A DNA stretch of 64,000 nucleotides from Serpula lacrymans var. lacrymans S7.9 (Eukaryota; Basidiomycota; Agaricomycetes; Boletales; Serpulaceae), in NCBI RefSeq assembly GCF_000218685.1, contig NW_006763298.1:1002049-1066048 (forward strand), read 5' to 3'. The notes beneath the pieces are model-generated. The model was not told the origin of the DNA. It made no database searches and was given only the letters and a program-made list of their open reading frames with translations. Position 1 is the stretch's first letter. Every line of letters begins with the position of its first letter. Below are positions 7,678 to 18,201 of the stretch, piece by piece. The position numbers and the translations under genes are program-made.

Positions 7678-10600
7678 TTATAAGACTCGTGTCCTCATGA
7701 GTCCGGATGCGGCACTTTGGAACTTGTTACTAATCCAATCAAAGAGCATGGGAGGTTTGGAAGTGGCGGTGTAGTTTTCGTAAGGACGGAAGTGGAGAGA
7801 AGCGGTAATAATCCGAGGGGCGGCTGGATTTGTTTTATGGAAGGCGGCGAGTAAATCAGCGACATGCGTAAGATTGGTGTCGGGTTCCCAAGTTCGTTCG
7901 GAGACTGGATAACCATGCCAGTGAATGAGGTAGTCGAGTTTACTACCTTTCAGTTTGGTCGGTCTGGAAGCGATTATACTCTCTACTTCGTATTCGTCTA
8001 TTCCTTCCACGATCTCGGGTGGTGGTCGCGAGGAAATTGGTTGATTGATGAATTCGGGAACGTGGTACGGGGAGAGGATGGCTTCGTTGAACACGGGATG
8101 AATGGACTTCCAACTTTTAGGGATATCGAGTTGATAGGCGGAGGGTCCGACCTTTTGGGTGACTTTGAAAGGTCCGAAGCGTTTATCGTCTAATTTCTTC
8201 ATTGGTCTATCCGTTGTGATGTTATGCCCTTCTAACCAGACTTTGTCGCCAGCTTGGTACTCCCGGGAGGGGGATTTCTTACGGTCGTAATACTTCTTCA
8301 GATTCTCGTTTGCTACAAGAAGGGAGGATTTCGTGATATCGTGGAGTTTTTTCATTTGTTCGCTAAATTCTGCTGCAGAAGCGGAGCGAGGGGATAACGT
8401 GGTGGTGATATTCGTTCTTGGGTGTAACCCATAGTTCAAAAAGAAGGGTGTTTGATTCGTTGCGGTATGGAGGTGGTTGTTGTATGTAAACTCAGCAATG
8501 GAGAGCCAGTCTGCCCAGTCATCTTGTCGATGATTTATAAAAACGCGGAGGTAGTGCTCTAGATCCTGGTTGATCCGTTCGGATTGTCCGTCTGTTTGAG
8601 GGTGATAGCCTGTAGAGAGGCCTGGTGTTATCCCCATTAGGTCGTAGAAGTCTTTTGTGAATCGAGACATGAATTGAGGACCTCGATCGGAGACGATCTT
8701 TTCAGGAATTCCGTGGAGTCGTATTACATTATCTCGGAGTTGTCGTGCATAACCGGCCGAGTCGAGAGTGACGAAGGTGGGGACGAAATGGGCCATTTTA
8801 CTAAATCGGTCAACAAAGACCTGAACGGCGGTGTAGCCCTTGGATTCCGGTAATGCGCCTATGAGATCGGTGGTGATAATCTGCCAAGGCCGATCTGGTA
8901 TCAGGTTCGGGTGTAGAGGGGCGTTAGGCTTTGTCCGATGTGCCTTGGTGCGTTGACAACTCTCGCACCCTCGTACATACCGTCTGATATCAGTACGAAG
9001 ACTGGGCCACCAGAGCTCTCGGTTCACTCGTTCAAACATTGTTCTCCTGGGTGTCCAGCCAGGGCTTCGTCGTGATGATCTTTCAATATTCGCGCCCTTA
9101 GTTCGTGATTTCGGGGAACGTATACTCGGTCAGCTAAAGGGATCGGGTAGGAACTCGTCGCGGACTCTCTCTTGATCCTGACGATCCTATCCTTCATCTT
9201 CCAGGTATCCGGCTTCTCTTTCAAGTTCTTCCTTACTACGTCGTCTTGTTTCTGGAAGCTTTGACGTATATCTGGTAGGTATCCTTCGTTGGTGTCAAGT
9301 AATTCGAAATGTACGTCTGGGAGAAGTATCTGATCTTCGTTATCGTTTGTGCCTTTAGGATGATCGATTCGTCTGCTTAACAGGTCGGCCTTCGTATTCT
9401 GATTTCCTTTGACGTGTTCCATCTTAAAATTATAATCTGCAAGCTGGGATGACCATCGAGCTTGGCGTCGATTGTATTTCTGTGGTTGACGGAAGTAGAG
9501 GAGGTTTTGGTGATCTGTGAAGATGGTGAAGGGGTGTTTCAATCCTACAAGGTGATGTCGCCATTCATCTAACGCCGTCATGACTGCGAGCATCTCTTTG
9601 TCGTAAATTTCATAGTTCCGTTCTGCAGGGGTAAGGGCTTTCGAGAGGAACGCTATGGGTCTGAATTTGTCGTTTTGTTTCTGGGATAGGACGGCTCCTA
9701 CAGCGAAGTCGGAGGCGTCGGTTTCTAGTTTGAATGGGTCGTCGTCATTTGGTATAGCAAGGGTGGGGGCAGTAGTGAGCGTTTTCTTCAACGTTTCAAA
9801 GGACGTCTCTTGTTCGTCTTTCCAGGTCCAGTCAACTTTTCCGGTGAGCACAGTGAGTGGTTTCGCAATTCGTCCGTAGTCTTTAACAAATCGTCGATAG
9901 AAATTGGAGAACCCTAAGAATGATTGGAGTTCCCTTTTGTTCTTTGGTGCGGGCCAGTCAGCGACCGCTGCGACTTTTAACGGATCCATACGGATAGTGT
10001 CTTTGGAGATGATCATGCCTAAGTACTCGACTTCCTGTTTCTCGAATTCGCACTTCTCTGGTTTAAGATACAACTGATTTTGTTGCAGGATACGGAGGAC
10101 TTTGGTGACTATTTGACGATGTTCTTCGAGTGTTTCCGTGAAGATCATAATATTGTCTAAATATACAATAACTTTTCCTTCCGTGATCAGTTCTCTTAGG
10201 AGGTGGTCCATCATGGTCTGGAAGGTTGCTGGCGAGTTGGTAAGTCCGAAAAACATGACGAGGGGTTCGAACAGGCCGCGATTGGTCCTGAAAGCGGCCT
10301 TGTGTTCGTCTCCTTCTTGGATTCGGACGTTGTTGTATCCCCATCGTACGTCTAGTTTCGTGAAGTAATTGGCACCTTTGAGTTTATCAATGAGTTCGGA
10401 TATGAGGGGGAGGGTGTAGCGATTCTTTATGGTAAGCTCATTCAGCTTGCGATAATCTTGGACAGGGCGTAGTGAGCCATCTTTCTTTTTGATAAAGAAA
10501 AATGGCGATGCGTAAGGTGATTTGGATACTCGAATCCGTCCACTTGTTAGATTTTCGTTAAGGAATTCGTCTAGATGGTGTTGTTCGTCTCGGCTAAGAG

Positions 10601-11507
10601 GGTACATTTTGCAGTCAAGACCATTAGCCTCGGGTATTAACTCAATTGCATGGTCCCAAGGACGTTTTGGGGGAAGTTTGTCAAATGATTCTTTGGTGAA
10701 GACGGGTTCGAATTCATGGTAGATTGGAGGAACGACATCTCGGAAAGTAAGCTTTGACTTTGCCTTTTCGGAGGATTCGGCGATTTGTTGACTTTTAGTG
10801 GCAAATGCGTTCAATTCTAGCTGTGTTATCTCCATAATTCGTGTTTCGAGATCGACGGCTAGAACTTTATCCCCTTCTTCAGGATGATACTCCGGATCAT
10901 CAGCAGGGAAGGTAATCTTGTTGGTCCGCCAATCAATTGTTGGATTCGTCAGTATCAACCAGTCGTATCCAAGCAGTATGCGTGGTGAAAGTAGAGATTC
11001 TACGATGACATCTATCAAATGTTCTTTCCCTTTCACATTGATGTGAAGAGTGACATAGTGTGTTACTTTCTGGGATCGACCATCGGCTCCTGCAGCGTCA
11101 AGAGGGACGGGCAGAGGCGTAGTATTGAGGGTATACTTGTCAACCAGGCTTCGATCGATAACCGAGTTGGTGCAACCAGAGTCGATAAGGGTTGGGACGG
11201 TGAATGTCTGTCTGTTGTCTATGGTAGTGACTTGAGAAATGACGTGGAGGCTTCGTTTTGACGTAGGGTTGTGCGACGAGGTGTAAGCATGGATGCGTTC
11301 TATAATGTTCTCTTCATCGTGGTTCTTTAGCATCTGTATCGCCTGCAGGGTGATATGCTCGTAGTGATCTTTATGGGCCCAGTTTCGTAACAGAGCTCTT
11401 GCTCTTTCTGGTTTCTGGTCTTTGATTCGTCTGGCCAACCATTCCGGTGAATGTGGCTTCGCGTAGGTTTTGGTTACAGCACGTAGATGTTGATCAACTC
11501 GTTTCAT
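7678..11507 (-). pseudogene. Element B Pol (protease-RT-RNase H-integrase-chromodomain), one frameshift
   Basis: Begins near ATG 11507; the frame is open about 100 nt further upstream and overlaps the Gag end in the -1 frame. Landmarks: protease LIDSGCTNSVID (about 11180), RT with FFFIKKKDG and FTKLDVRWGYNN (about 10500-10350), RNase H with ETDASDFAVGA (about 9700) and IFTDHQNLLYF (about 9510), and integrase with CQRTKAHR (about 8950) and DRFSKMAHF (about 8800). The chromodomain ends the protein (EYEVESIIASRP, LIHWHGYP; about 8010-7900). The RT catalytic box reads YLDN (about 10165) where YLDD is required. Reading shifts between HPGEQ and MFERVNREL near 9040, inside the integrase zinc domain, consistent with a 1-nt deletion. 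Confidence 0.92.
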
Positions 11508-11566
11508 TGCAGTCGTTGGTAATGTACGAGGGTTAAATACAACATTTCGGGTCAGAGAGTCCGTGC

Positions 11567-12628
11567 TTACTCCTGACCTTTCTGAAAATCCTTCGGGGGT
11601 GCTTCAATTTCTTTTAATGACGATGTAGTGGGAGTGTCTTTGGTTTCCTCCGTTTCCATATATCGTATTGCCATCTTTCCATGTGGGCAATTTCTAGCAA
11701 TGTGGCCTCGTTCGCCACAGTTGTAACAAGTAACATTCGGGTTGGGCCGATGTTGTCTCTGTGTGTTGGAATTCCCAATCTCCATAGGTACACCTGATCC
11801 TCCAAATGTTCCTGCTGTGTTTGGATGGACTGCATTCTGGGGCGGTGGTCTATGAGACGGAGTATAATACGGTCGCTGTTGGATATACTGTGGTCTTCGC
11901 GTCTCTGTTCGCGGTACTGTCTGTCGATGCTGTGGCGGAGGATAGTGTTGGTTCTGCTGATAGTGCGGTTGATATCGTTGGTACTGAATTGGCAGCCTCT
12001 GTTGAGGTGGTTTATCTCTCTTCCTTTCCAGATTAAGCTCTTCATTTCGCTGTTCCCATTTCCTTGCTGCTGCCTTCCACTCTAAGTACGTGGTGGGTAG
12101 GTTTTCCTGTTGCGAGATACGATCACGAAGGAATTGAGAGAGGTTGCGGCGAAGGATACTGTGAATGAACGGATAACTTTCATCTGCGTCTGGTGGTAAT
12201 CCCGCTTCCATGAGTTTGGATTCGAGTCCTCCAAAATATGCGTCTACCGTCATCTCTCGCTGTTCGTAATCGTGAAGGGCAATTTCTGCTTTCAACTTGA
12301 GATGGGGGTCCAAGAATTCGTTATCTAACTCCTTGATGAATTCTGAGATAGTTCCCCAATTTCGCGGTGCAAATAGGTCTCCTAGCACGGCAGTTTTATT
12401 GTTGAAATTCGCCTTCCATGTATGACAGGCGTCATTGGCTTTATCGGACGAGATCCGGGATAGTGCAAAGAGGATTTTGGAGGAGTTGGTTTGGAAACTT
12501 CTGGGATAGGCGAAAAAGTAGTTTGCTAAAGCGTTCTTCCAGTCAACGTATGTTTCCTTTTTACCGATGAATTCGAATGGAGGAGTGGCAAGGACAGCTT
12601 TACTTCCTTGATTTGTTTCGTCGGCCAT
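11567..12628 (-). CDS. Element B Gag
   Basis: ATG at 12628 (MADETNQGSK) is the first good start; the frame is open upstream through a Pro-rich segment, as in element A. The protein is about 353 residues. The capsid-like helical region contains FEFIGKKETYVDWKNAL and ILRRNLSQFLRDRI, followed by a Gln/Pro/Tyr-rich stretch and an intact zinc knuckle CYNCGERGHIARNC (CX2CX4HX4C) near 11725. It should bind and package the element RNA. It ends FQKGQE at 11567. Pol begins in the -1 frame with roughly 45 nt of overlap, so translation could reach Pol by frameshifting or by re-initiation at 11507. Confidence 0.88.
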   Translation of the reverse strand: MADETNQGSKAVLATPPFEFIGKKETYVDWKNALANYFFAYPRSFQTNSSKILFALSRISSDKANDACHTWKANFNNKTAVLGDLFAPRNWGTISEFIKELDNEFLDPHLKLKAEIALHDYEQREMTVDAYFGGLESKLMEAGLPPDADESYPFIHSILRRNLSQFLRDRISQQENLPTTYLEWKAAARKWEQRNEELNLERKRDKPPQQRLPIQYQRYQPHYQQNQHYPPPQHRQTVPRTETRRPQYIQQRPYYTPSHRPPPQNAVHPNTAGTFGGSGVPMEIGNSNTQRQHRPNPNVTCYNCGERGHIARNCPHGKMAIRYMETEETKDTPTTSSLKEIEAPPKDFQKGQE

Positions 12629-12911
12629 TGCTGTTGCTAGATCAGGTTCAAGGTCCAAAGATTCCTGATCGAACCAATCGTCGGGTTGGTTTTCGGGTTC
12701 TGGAGTTGGAGGTGGGGGAGGAAAGTTTTCTGGTCCTGCTGATTGATACAGATCGTCTGGTTCTAGAGCTTCAGCCGCAGCTCCTAGAGATTGTGGGGGA
12801 GGTGTGTCGGGAGTGACCAGAGGACGGGGTTCTCGATAGGGCTCCAGATTTTCAACGGGTTAGATAACGGGTTTAGATAACAAGTCTTTCTAGATAACTA
12901 GTCCTTTTTAT

Positions 12912-14106
12912 TCACTCAAAGCCTGGGTCAAACGTAAAATTACTAGGGAAGTCTCCTCCTTCTGCTTCTCGGGGTCTCCAGTATTCTACACTTTGAGTAG
13001 ACTCTTCACTTTCCGACTCGGTTTCGCTGCTAGATTCTCCTCCAAGTATATCTGTTAATGAACTTCCTGTTTCTCGTTCTATCCTTTCTGCGCAAGGTGC
13101 AAAAAGTTGTTCAACCGACGGGATGAGCGGTGCTTCTCCTCTCCGACCTTGGTAGGTGTAAGAGTACTGCGAATATATACGAGTTCGTGAGCTATGGTTG
13201 ATAACGGCCCAGAAATCGCTTTGGAGTACTGTAACAATGAAACGTTCGGGGTGATCAGATTGTTGGTTAACAACAAATGGAGTGAGGATTTCTAGGATCC
13301 AGTAATGGAGTGAGGATTTCTAGGATCCAGTAATATTCGTCGACGTATTCTGAAACGTGTCGAATGTTGTCGATTTCGGTCATGTAGTCTTCTCCGTCAC
13401 GGGATTTCCTCTGAGCAGTTGCGATGAGCTGATCAAATCGTGCTAACGCAGCAACAACTCGTCGAATATGGTCTTTAGTAGAGGGCGTGACGATTATAAT
13501 AGAAGTGCTGTGTTGAAGACCAAACCGCGGCCCGAATGCGTCAAGATCTTGGACTTCAGGGAGGTAGAGAGTTCGGCGAAGTCGTGTCAGATATTGGACA
13601 ATAGAAAGGTGGTCCAGATGATTGCCGATGCAGAAGTACTGGATGGGTTGGTAACTGACAGGAGAGGCGGAGTAAGTGTCGTAGTAGTCAGATGTAAAAA
13701 ATGAGGACGGGATATCGTAGGTAGGTTCCTCGTTAGGCCTCTTCCTTAACACAATGCCGCAAAGCAAGGTGTGTTCGAAGTCGTAAGGGAGGAGGCGGCT
13801 GGGTATGTCTGGAAAAATGAGAGGGCGGATTCGATAAAGATCGAGGAGATCTGGGATGTGGCTCTGCGAAATAAGTTGCAGGTTTCGTTCTTGTACGTTG
13901 GCTATTCCTTTCAAAAGCTTAACCCTCTGAGTGTTCTCATAACTCGGGCGTACTAGGCTCTCGAAGTAGTCTATCAACGGAATTTGTTCGTGCCGCAGGG
14001 ATATGAAGATTAAAAGTTCTCTCCGTGCTCTGTCGGAGATGTTGGAGTATCTCCTCGAGACTGCGAGAATTTCTCCTACAGATGGCGGAATGGTAAAAGA
14101 TGGATT
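12912..14106 (-). pseudogene. Element B ORF1, second frame (ORF1b), frameshifted by a tandem duplication
   Basis: The +1-frame continuation of ORF1a, with DRARRELLIFISLRHEQ near 14025 and SIIIVTPSTKDHIRRVV near 13480, the counterpart of ORF1b in element A. A 28-bp tandem duplication (13280-13335) shifts the frame after WILEILTP, so the intact C-terminal part (FIVTVLQSDFWAVINHS, then an acidic tail ending DPGFE at 12912) is out of frame. Discounting one repeat unit, the reading would be continuous. It matches no domain I know. It lies between the 5' LTR and Gag, a position usually empty in Ty3/gypsy elements. Confidence 0.6.
13277..13335. repeat. 28-bp tandem duplication in ORF1b of element B
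   Basis: Units at 13280-13307 and 13308-13335 are identical (ggagtgaggatttctaggat plus eight more bases), with the periodicity extending three bases to the left. Because 28 is not a multiple of three it shifts the ORF1b frame. It looks like replication slippage. Confidence 0.95.
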
Positions 14107-14500
14107 GGGTGAGAGCGAGTGCGTCGTTTATGTCGAGGATGATATCCTCGATCGGATCAATTGGTGAAGACGAAGCAGAGGAGTCTTGATACAACTCAGT
14201 GATCTGTTCGACCGTTCCTTCCACGTCTGGAGTACGGGCTTCGGTAGGGACGGGGAGGACGGGGAGCGGTTTGTTGAGAGCTGCGAGGAAATCTCTCTGG
14301 TGTCTGCGGTCCGCTTCTGATACCCACTCTTCTGAGAGCTGTTGGGAGGTAGACACGATGGAGGTACACGACGTCGCTGACGAGTCCGGTTTGTAGGTAC
14401 CTGATGATGGCAAAGAACGCAAAGAATTGGACGAGAGCGGTGATGGTAGAGAAGGCGTCCAGTTTGAGAAGACTGAACGACAATAGGTGTAATGGGGTGG
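13937..14500 (-). CDS. Element B ORF1, first frame (ORF1a)
   Basis: An open minus-strand frame with no ATG identified, ending TGA at 13937. It contains LSEEWVSEADRRHQRDF and YQDSSASSSPIDPIEDI, which parallel ORF1a of element A. It overlaps ORF1b, in the +1 frame, by over 100 nt. The same relation in A suggests that both frames are expressed as one product by +1 frameshifting or by splicing. Low-complexity Ser/Pro/Thr-rich; no domain recognised. The 5' limit given is approximate. Confidence 0.5.
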   Translation of the reverse strand, partial: PPHYTYCRSVFSNWTPSLPSPLSSNSLRSLPSSGTYKPDSSATSCTSIVSTSQQLSEEWVSEADRRHQRDFLAALNKPLPVLPVPTEARTPDVEGTVEQITELYQDSSASSSPIDPIEDIILDINDALALTQSIFYHSAICRRNSRSLEEILQHLRQSTERTFNLHIPAARTNSVDRLLREPSTPEL

Positions 14501-14667
14501 ATAGTGAGAGGTCGATGACGATAGTGAGGAGAGGGATAGGGATGGTAGAGAGGTGGAGAAGGTGATGATGAAGGTTTAGACCGGTGCAGTGGCAACGACA
14601 GTCTTTTTCAGGGTGTAAGGAAACGGTTTTCCAAAGAGGGGCTCTGGAAAAGGATTCGAGGTAGGTG

Positions 14668-14678
14668 AGTTCAATATT
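14668..14678 (-). promoter_or_regulatory. Primer-binding site of element B, self-priming type
   Basis: In element orientation AATATTGAACT begins one base after the 5' LTR end. Its exact 11-nt complement is in the LTR at 14799-14809, about 36 nt downstream of the TATA box at 14839-14846. Spacing, length and position match element A although the 11-mer itself is different, which argues for maintained base-pairing. Confidence 0.75.
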
Positions 14679-14679
14679 T

Positions 14680-15306
14680 TGTCAGGCAACAAATACGAAG
14701 CTATATAACAAAGCTCAATATCTGGTCAAGTCCTTCCTTGAAGGCGGTGAATCAGAGTATGAGAATGAAGAGTATCGGTAAGAGCGCAAATCCAAACTAA
14801 TATTGAACTGGAGAACAATACATCAAGTATGTACTTCTCTATATAGTGAACGACGATGGTCAGACCGAGAAAGGGAAGTACTGAGAAAGTGGTCTGACCA
14901 GCTAGCTAACCAATAAGAAAAAAGAAGAAAGTGGTCCGATCTATCGTCTTTACTAATCGTATGAGAAAGTGTATTGGTAAGGGATGTACGATTGGCTGTA
15001 TCAGTAAGCCCATGAGAAGGCGCTGACTCACAACCTTCTTCGCTTATCAATATTCCTCCGAAGTATCCCCAGACATAGCACTGGATCGTGACTATGTCAT
15101 CTGGATATCTTCTCGAGGGTCGACAACGAGTCTACCTCGTTGTAGGTACGATAGAACGTGAGTGTGAAGAGAGAATAAGAAGAAAAATGATAAAAGTAAT
15201 AGGACACCTGCTGTAATCTCTAGTCCAAGGGCGAGAGGAGTGACGGGGATTGAGTCTGCTAACCACGACATGACGGGAATGCGATAAGAAAAATCGATTC
15301 CTCACA
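14680..15306 (-). repeat. 5' LTR of element B, with promoter
   Basis: One mismatch to the left LTR in 627 bp. In element orientation the promoter carries an inverted CCAAT motif (cttattggtt), inverted-repeat arms at 14891-14900 and 14857-14866 (10 bp, 24-nt spacer), a TATA box (CTATATAG, 14839-14846) and the predicted RNA start/self-primer AGTTCAATATT at 14809-14799. The order and distances are those of element A. Confidence 0.93.
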
Positions 15307-18186
15307 GTCTAGACTGTAAAACGTACCCACTTAACCGCGACGAACAAATTCATCTTGACAAATTCTTGAAAGAGAACCTAGAAACAGGGAGGATTAGAGT
15401 ATCGAAATCCCCTTACGCATCCCCGTTCTTCTTTATCAAGAAAAAAGACGGATCTCTCAGACCGGTACAAGACTATCGGAAACTCAATGCTCTCACGATC
15501 AAAAACCGATATACGTTACCCCTCATTTCAGAATTGATAAACCGGCTCAAGGGTGCTAGATTCTTCACCAAGCTGGATGTCCATTGGGGATATAATAATG
15601 TTCGAATCAAAGAAGGAGATGAGCACAAGGCCGCCTTCAGAACTAATAGAGGACTGTTCGAACCTCTGGTTATGTTCTTCGGACTCACAAACTCCCCAGC
15701 CACCTTTCAGACAATGATGGACCGACTTCTCCGAGACCTAATCAACGAAGGATCCGTTATCGTATACCTCAATGACATCATGATATTCACCGACTCATTA
15801 GAAGAACATAGGAAGATTGTATCCAAAGTTCTTCAGATACTCGCAGACAATCAATTATATCTCAAGCCAGAGAAATGCAAGTTCGAGAAGAAAGAAGTCG
15901 AATATCTGGGAATGATCATCTCCCATGATACGATTCGCATGGACCCGCTAAAAGTACAAGCAGTCGCAGAATGGCCGATACCACGAACCAAGAAGGAGTT
16001 ACAGTTGTTCCTAGGGTTTTCGAACTTTTACAGACGATTCATCAGGGACTATGGAAAAATTGCCAAACCACTGACGATTCTCACCGGAAAGGTAGACTGG
16101 GAGTGGGCTGAAGACCAACAACAAGCGTTCAACATTCTCAAAAAAACAATCACCACCTCGCCCACACTCGCAATCCCTAACGATGAAGATCCGTTCAAAG
16201 TTGAATGTGATGCCTCCAACTACGCCACAGGAGCGTTGTTATCCCAACAGCAAGAAGGGAAATGGAGACCGGTCGCATTCCTGTCAAAATCGATGAACCC
16301 TGCAGAGAGAAATTACGCTATCTGGGATAAAGAGATGTTAGCGGTAATGCATGCGTTAGAAGAATGGCGACACCTCCTTATGGGAGCTAAACACCAGTTC
16401 ACCATATTCACCGACCATCAGAACCTCACCTATTTCCGAGACCCCCAGAAAGTAAACAGACGACAAGCTAGGTGGATGGACACGCTAGCGAGATACGATT
16501 TCAAGTTAGAGCATGTGAAAGGCTCAGCAAACACGAAAGCGGACCTACTTAGTCGAAGAGTAGACCATCCGAGAGGCGAGAGAGACAATGAAGGACAGGT
16601 CCTTCTACCTCAGCTCGCGGAAGCAAACATTTATACTATGGAGGACGTGTTAAAAGAACACTACCTGGACGAGCTGCTAGCTTCGCAGCACAAACTAGAT
16701 GATTACGTTGTAAAGAAGTTGAAAGACGATCCAAAGATTTGGAAGAAACGAGACGGAATCATCTGGATAGGAAACGAGAAAGAAGACGAATTGACATTAG
16801 GGTCATTCAAAAACAACATCTACGTACCCAAAGACCCAAAGTTGAGGGCACGTATTATCGAAGAAGAACACGACACCAGCCTCAGTGGACATCCAGGATG
16901 CGAGATATGCCAGAGAACAAAGTCACATCGTCAGAAGCCGCATGCTCCCCTCCATCCAAATCCGATCCCTGATCGACCCTGGCAGATAATCACAACAGAT
17001 CTTATCGGAGCATTACCTGAGTCAAACGGATACGACGCTATCCAGGTTTTTGTTGACAGATTCTCGAAAATGGCTCACTTTGTACCCACGCACGTCACTC
17101 TTGATTCGTTAGGCTACGCCAAACAACTACGGGATTCAGTTATACGACTACATGGTATCCCAGAAAAGATCATCTCAGATAGGGGACCTCAATTCATGTC
17201 GAATTTCACCAAAGATTTCTATCAAACCCTTGGAATTGAACCCGGTTTGTCAACAGGTTACCACCCCCAAACTGATGGGCAATCCGAACGAATCAACCAG
17301 GACCTGGAACACTACCTACGCACATTCATTAATCACCGACAAGACGACTGGGCTGATTGGCTAGCGATTGCCGAATTTACATACAACAATCATCTTCACT
17401 CCGCGACCAATCAGACCCCCTTCTTCGTAAATTATGGTTCTCACCCTCGTAAAGGAACCGGTCAGAAGCCTTCCGGGCGTTCGCAAGCTGCCGAAGATTT
17501 CGCAACCTCTATGACGAAATTACACGAGCAAACTCGGCAATCACTATTGCTTGCTAATCAAAACCTCAAAAAGTACTATGACCGAAAACGCACTGAAGCA
17601 CGGGAATATCACAAAGGGGATAAGGTGTGGTTAGAAGGAACTCATATTTCCACCGATCGACCGATGAAGAAATTAGATGACAAGCGATTTGGCCCATTTA
17701 CGGTAAAAGCAAAAGTCGGCCCATCCGCTTATCTTCTAGACGTCCCTAGATCCTGGAAAGCGATCCACCCGGTATTCAACGAAATCCTATTATCACCGTA
17801 TCACACGCCGGAGTTCCCCAATCAACCTCGTACCTCGAAACCTCCGCCGATCCAAGTTGATGGCGCAGTCGAATACGAAGCCGAAGAAATCATCGCTTCT
17901 CGACCCACTAAACTCAAAGGGGCTAAGCTCGATTACTTCGTCCATTGGAAGGGATACCCGATCACAGAAAGGACATGGGAACCCGATCATCATTTGAAAA
18001 ATTCCCCCTCGCTTATTGCCACCTTCCACCGCAAACACCCTGCCGCCCCGCGCGTCATCGCCTCCGCCGCTTTACGATTTCGCCCTTACGAAAATTTCAC
18101 TACTACAACCGAAAAACCCCGCCTCTTCGACTGGATCACAAACCGCTTCACGAACTGCGGCGCTAAGATTCTTGGGACAAGAATAT

Positions 18187-18201
18187 AAAAGGGGGGGGTA
18201 A
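18187..18201 (+). promoter_or_regulatory. Polypurine tract of element A
   Basis: AAAAGGGGGGGGTAA lies directly before the TG of the 3' LTR and overlaps the Pol stop codon. This is the expected plus-strand DNA primer. It fixes the orientation of the element. Confidence 0.9.

Larger units (their letters stand above)
7039..15306 (-). mobile_element. Element B: young Ty3/gypsy chromovirus, minus orientation, inserted in pol of element A
   Basis: 627-bp LTRs at 7039-7665 and 14680-15306 differ at a single site (7321 C versus 14962 T). GTCTA is duplicated at 7034-7038 and 15307-15311, and removing the insert restores the element A pol frame exactly. On the minus strand the order is 5' LTR, self-priming site (14668-14678), ORF1a/ORF1b, Gag, Pol, polypurine tract (about 7666-7679), 3' LTR. 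Lesions: a 28-bp tandem duplication in ORF1b, a frameshift in the integrase near 9040, and YLDN in the RT active site. The near-identical LTRs show it inserted recently and after element A. Confidence 0.95.
6106..18188 (+). pseudogene. Element A Pol (protease-RT-RNase H-integrase-chromodomain), split by element B
   Basis: The frame opens at 6106, runs to 7038, and resumes in the same frame at 15312 once element B and its duplicated GTCTA are discounted. Domains: aspartic protease with DSGCTDSI (about 6470), RT (about 15366-15960), RNase H (about 16190-16560), integrase (about 16900-17420), and a C-terminal chromodomain (about 17870-17990; VEYEAEEI and FVHWKGYP are its landmarks). Defects: the RT box reads YLND instead of YLDD. 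The integrase HHCC region jumps from SGHPG straight to CEICQRTK, about 26 residues shorter than B, removing one His and the linker. The stop at 18186-18188 abuts the polypurine tract. Confidence 0.92.

Noticed and set aside
10063..10344. Arg/His-rich 93-codon minus-strand frame inside Pol of element B
   Set aside because: Shadow frame of the reverse transcriptase reading; no independent support.
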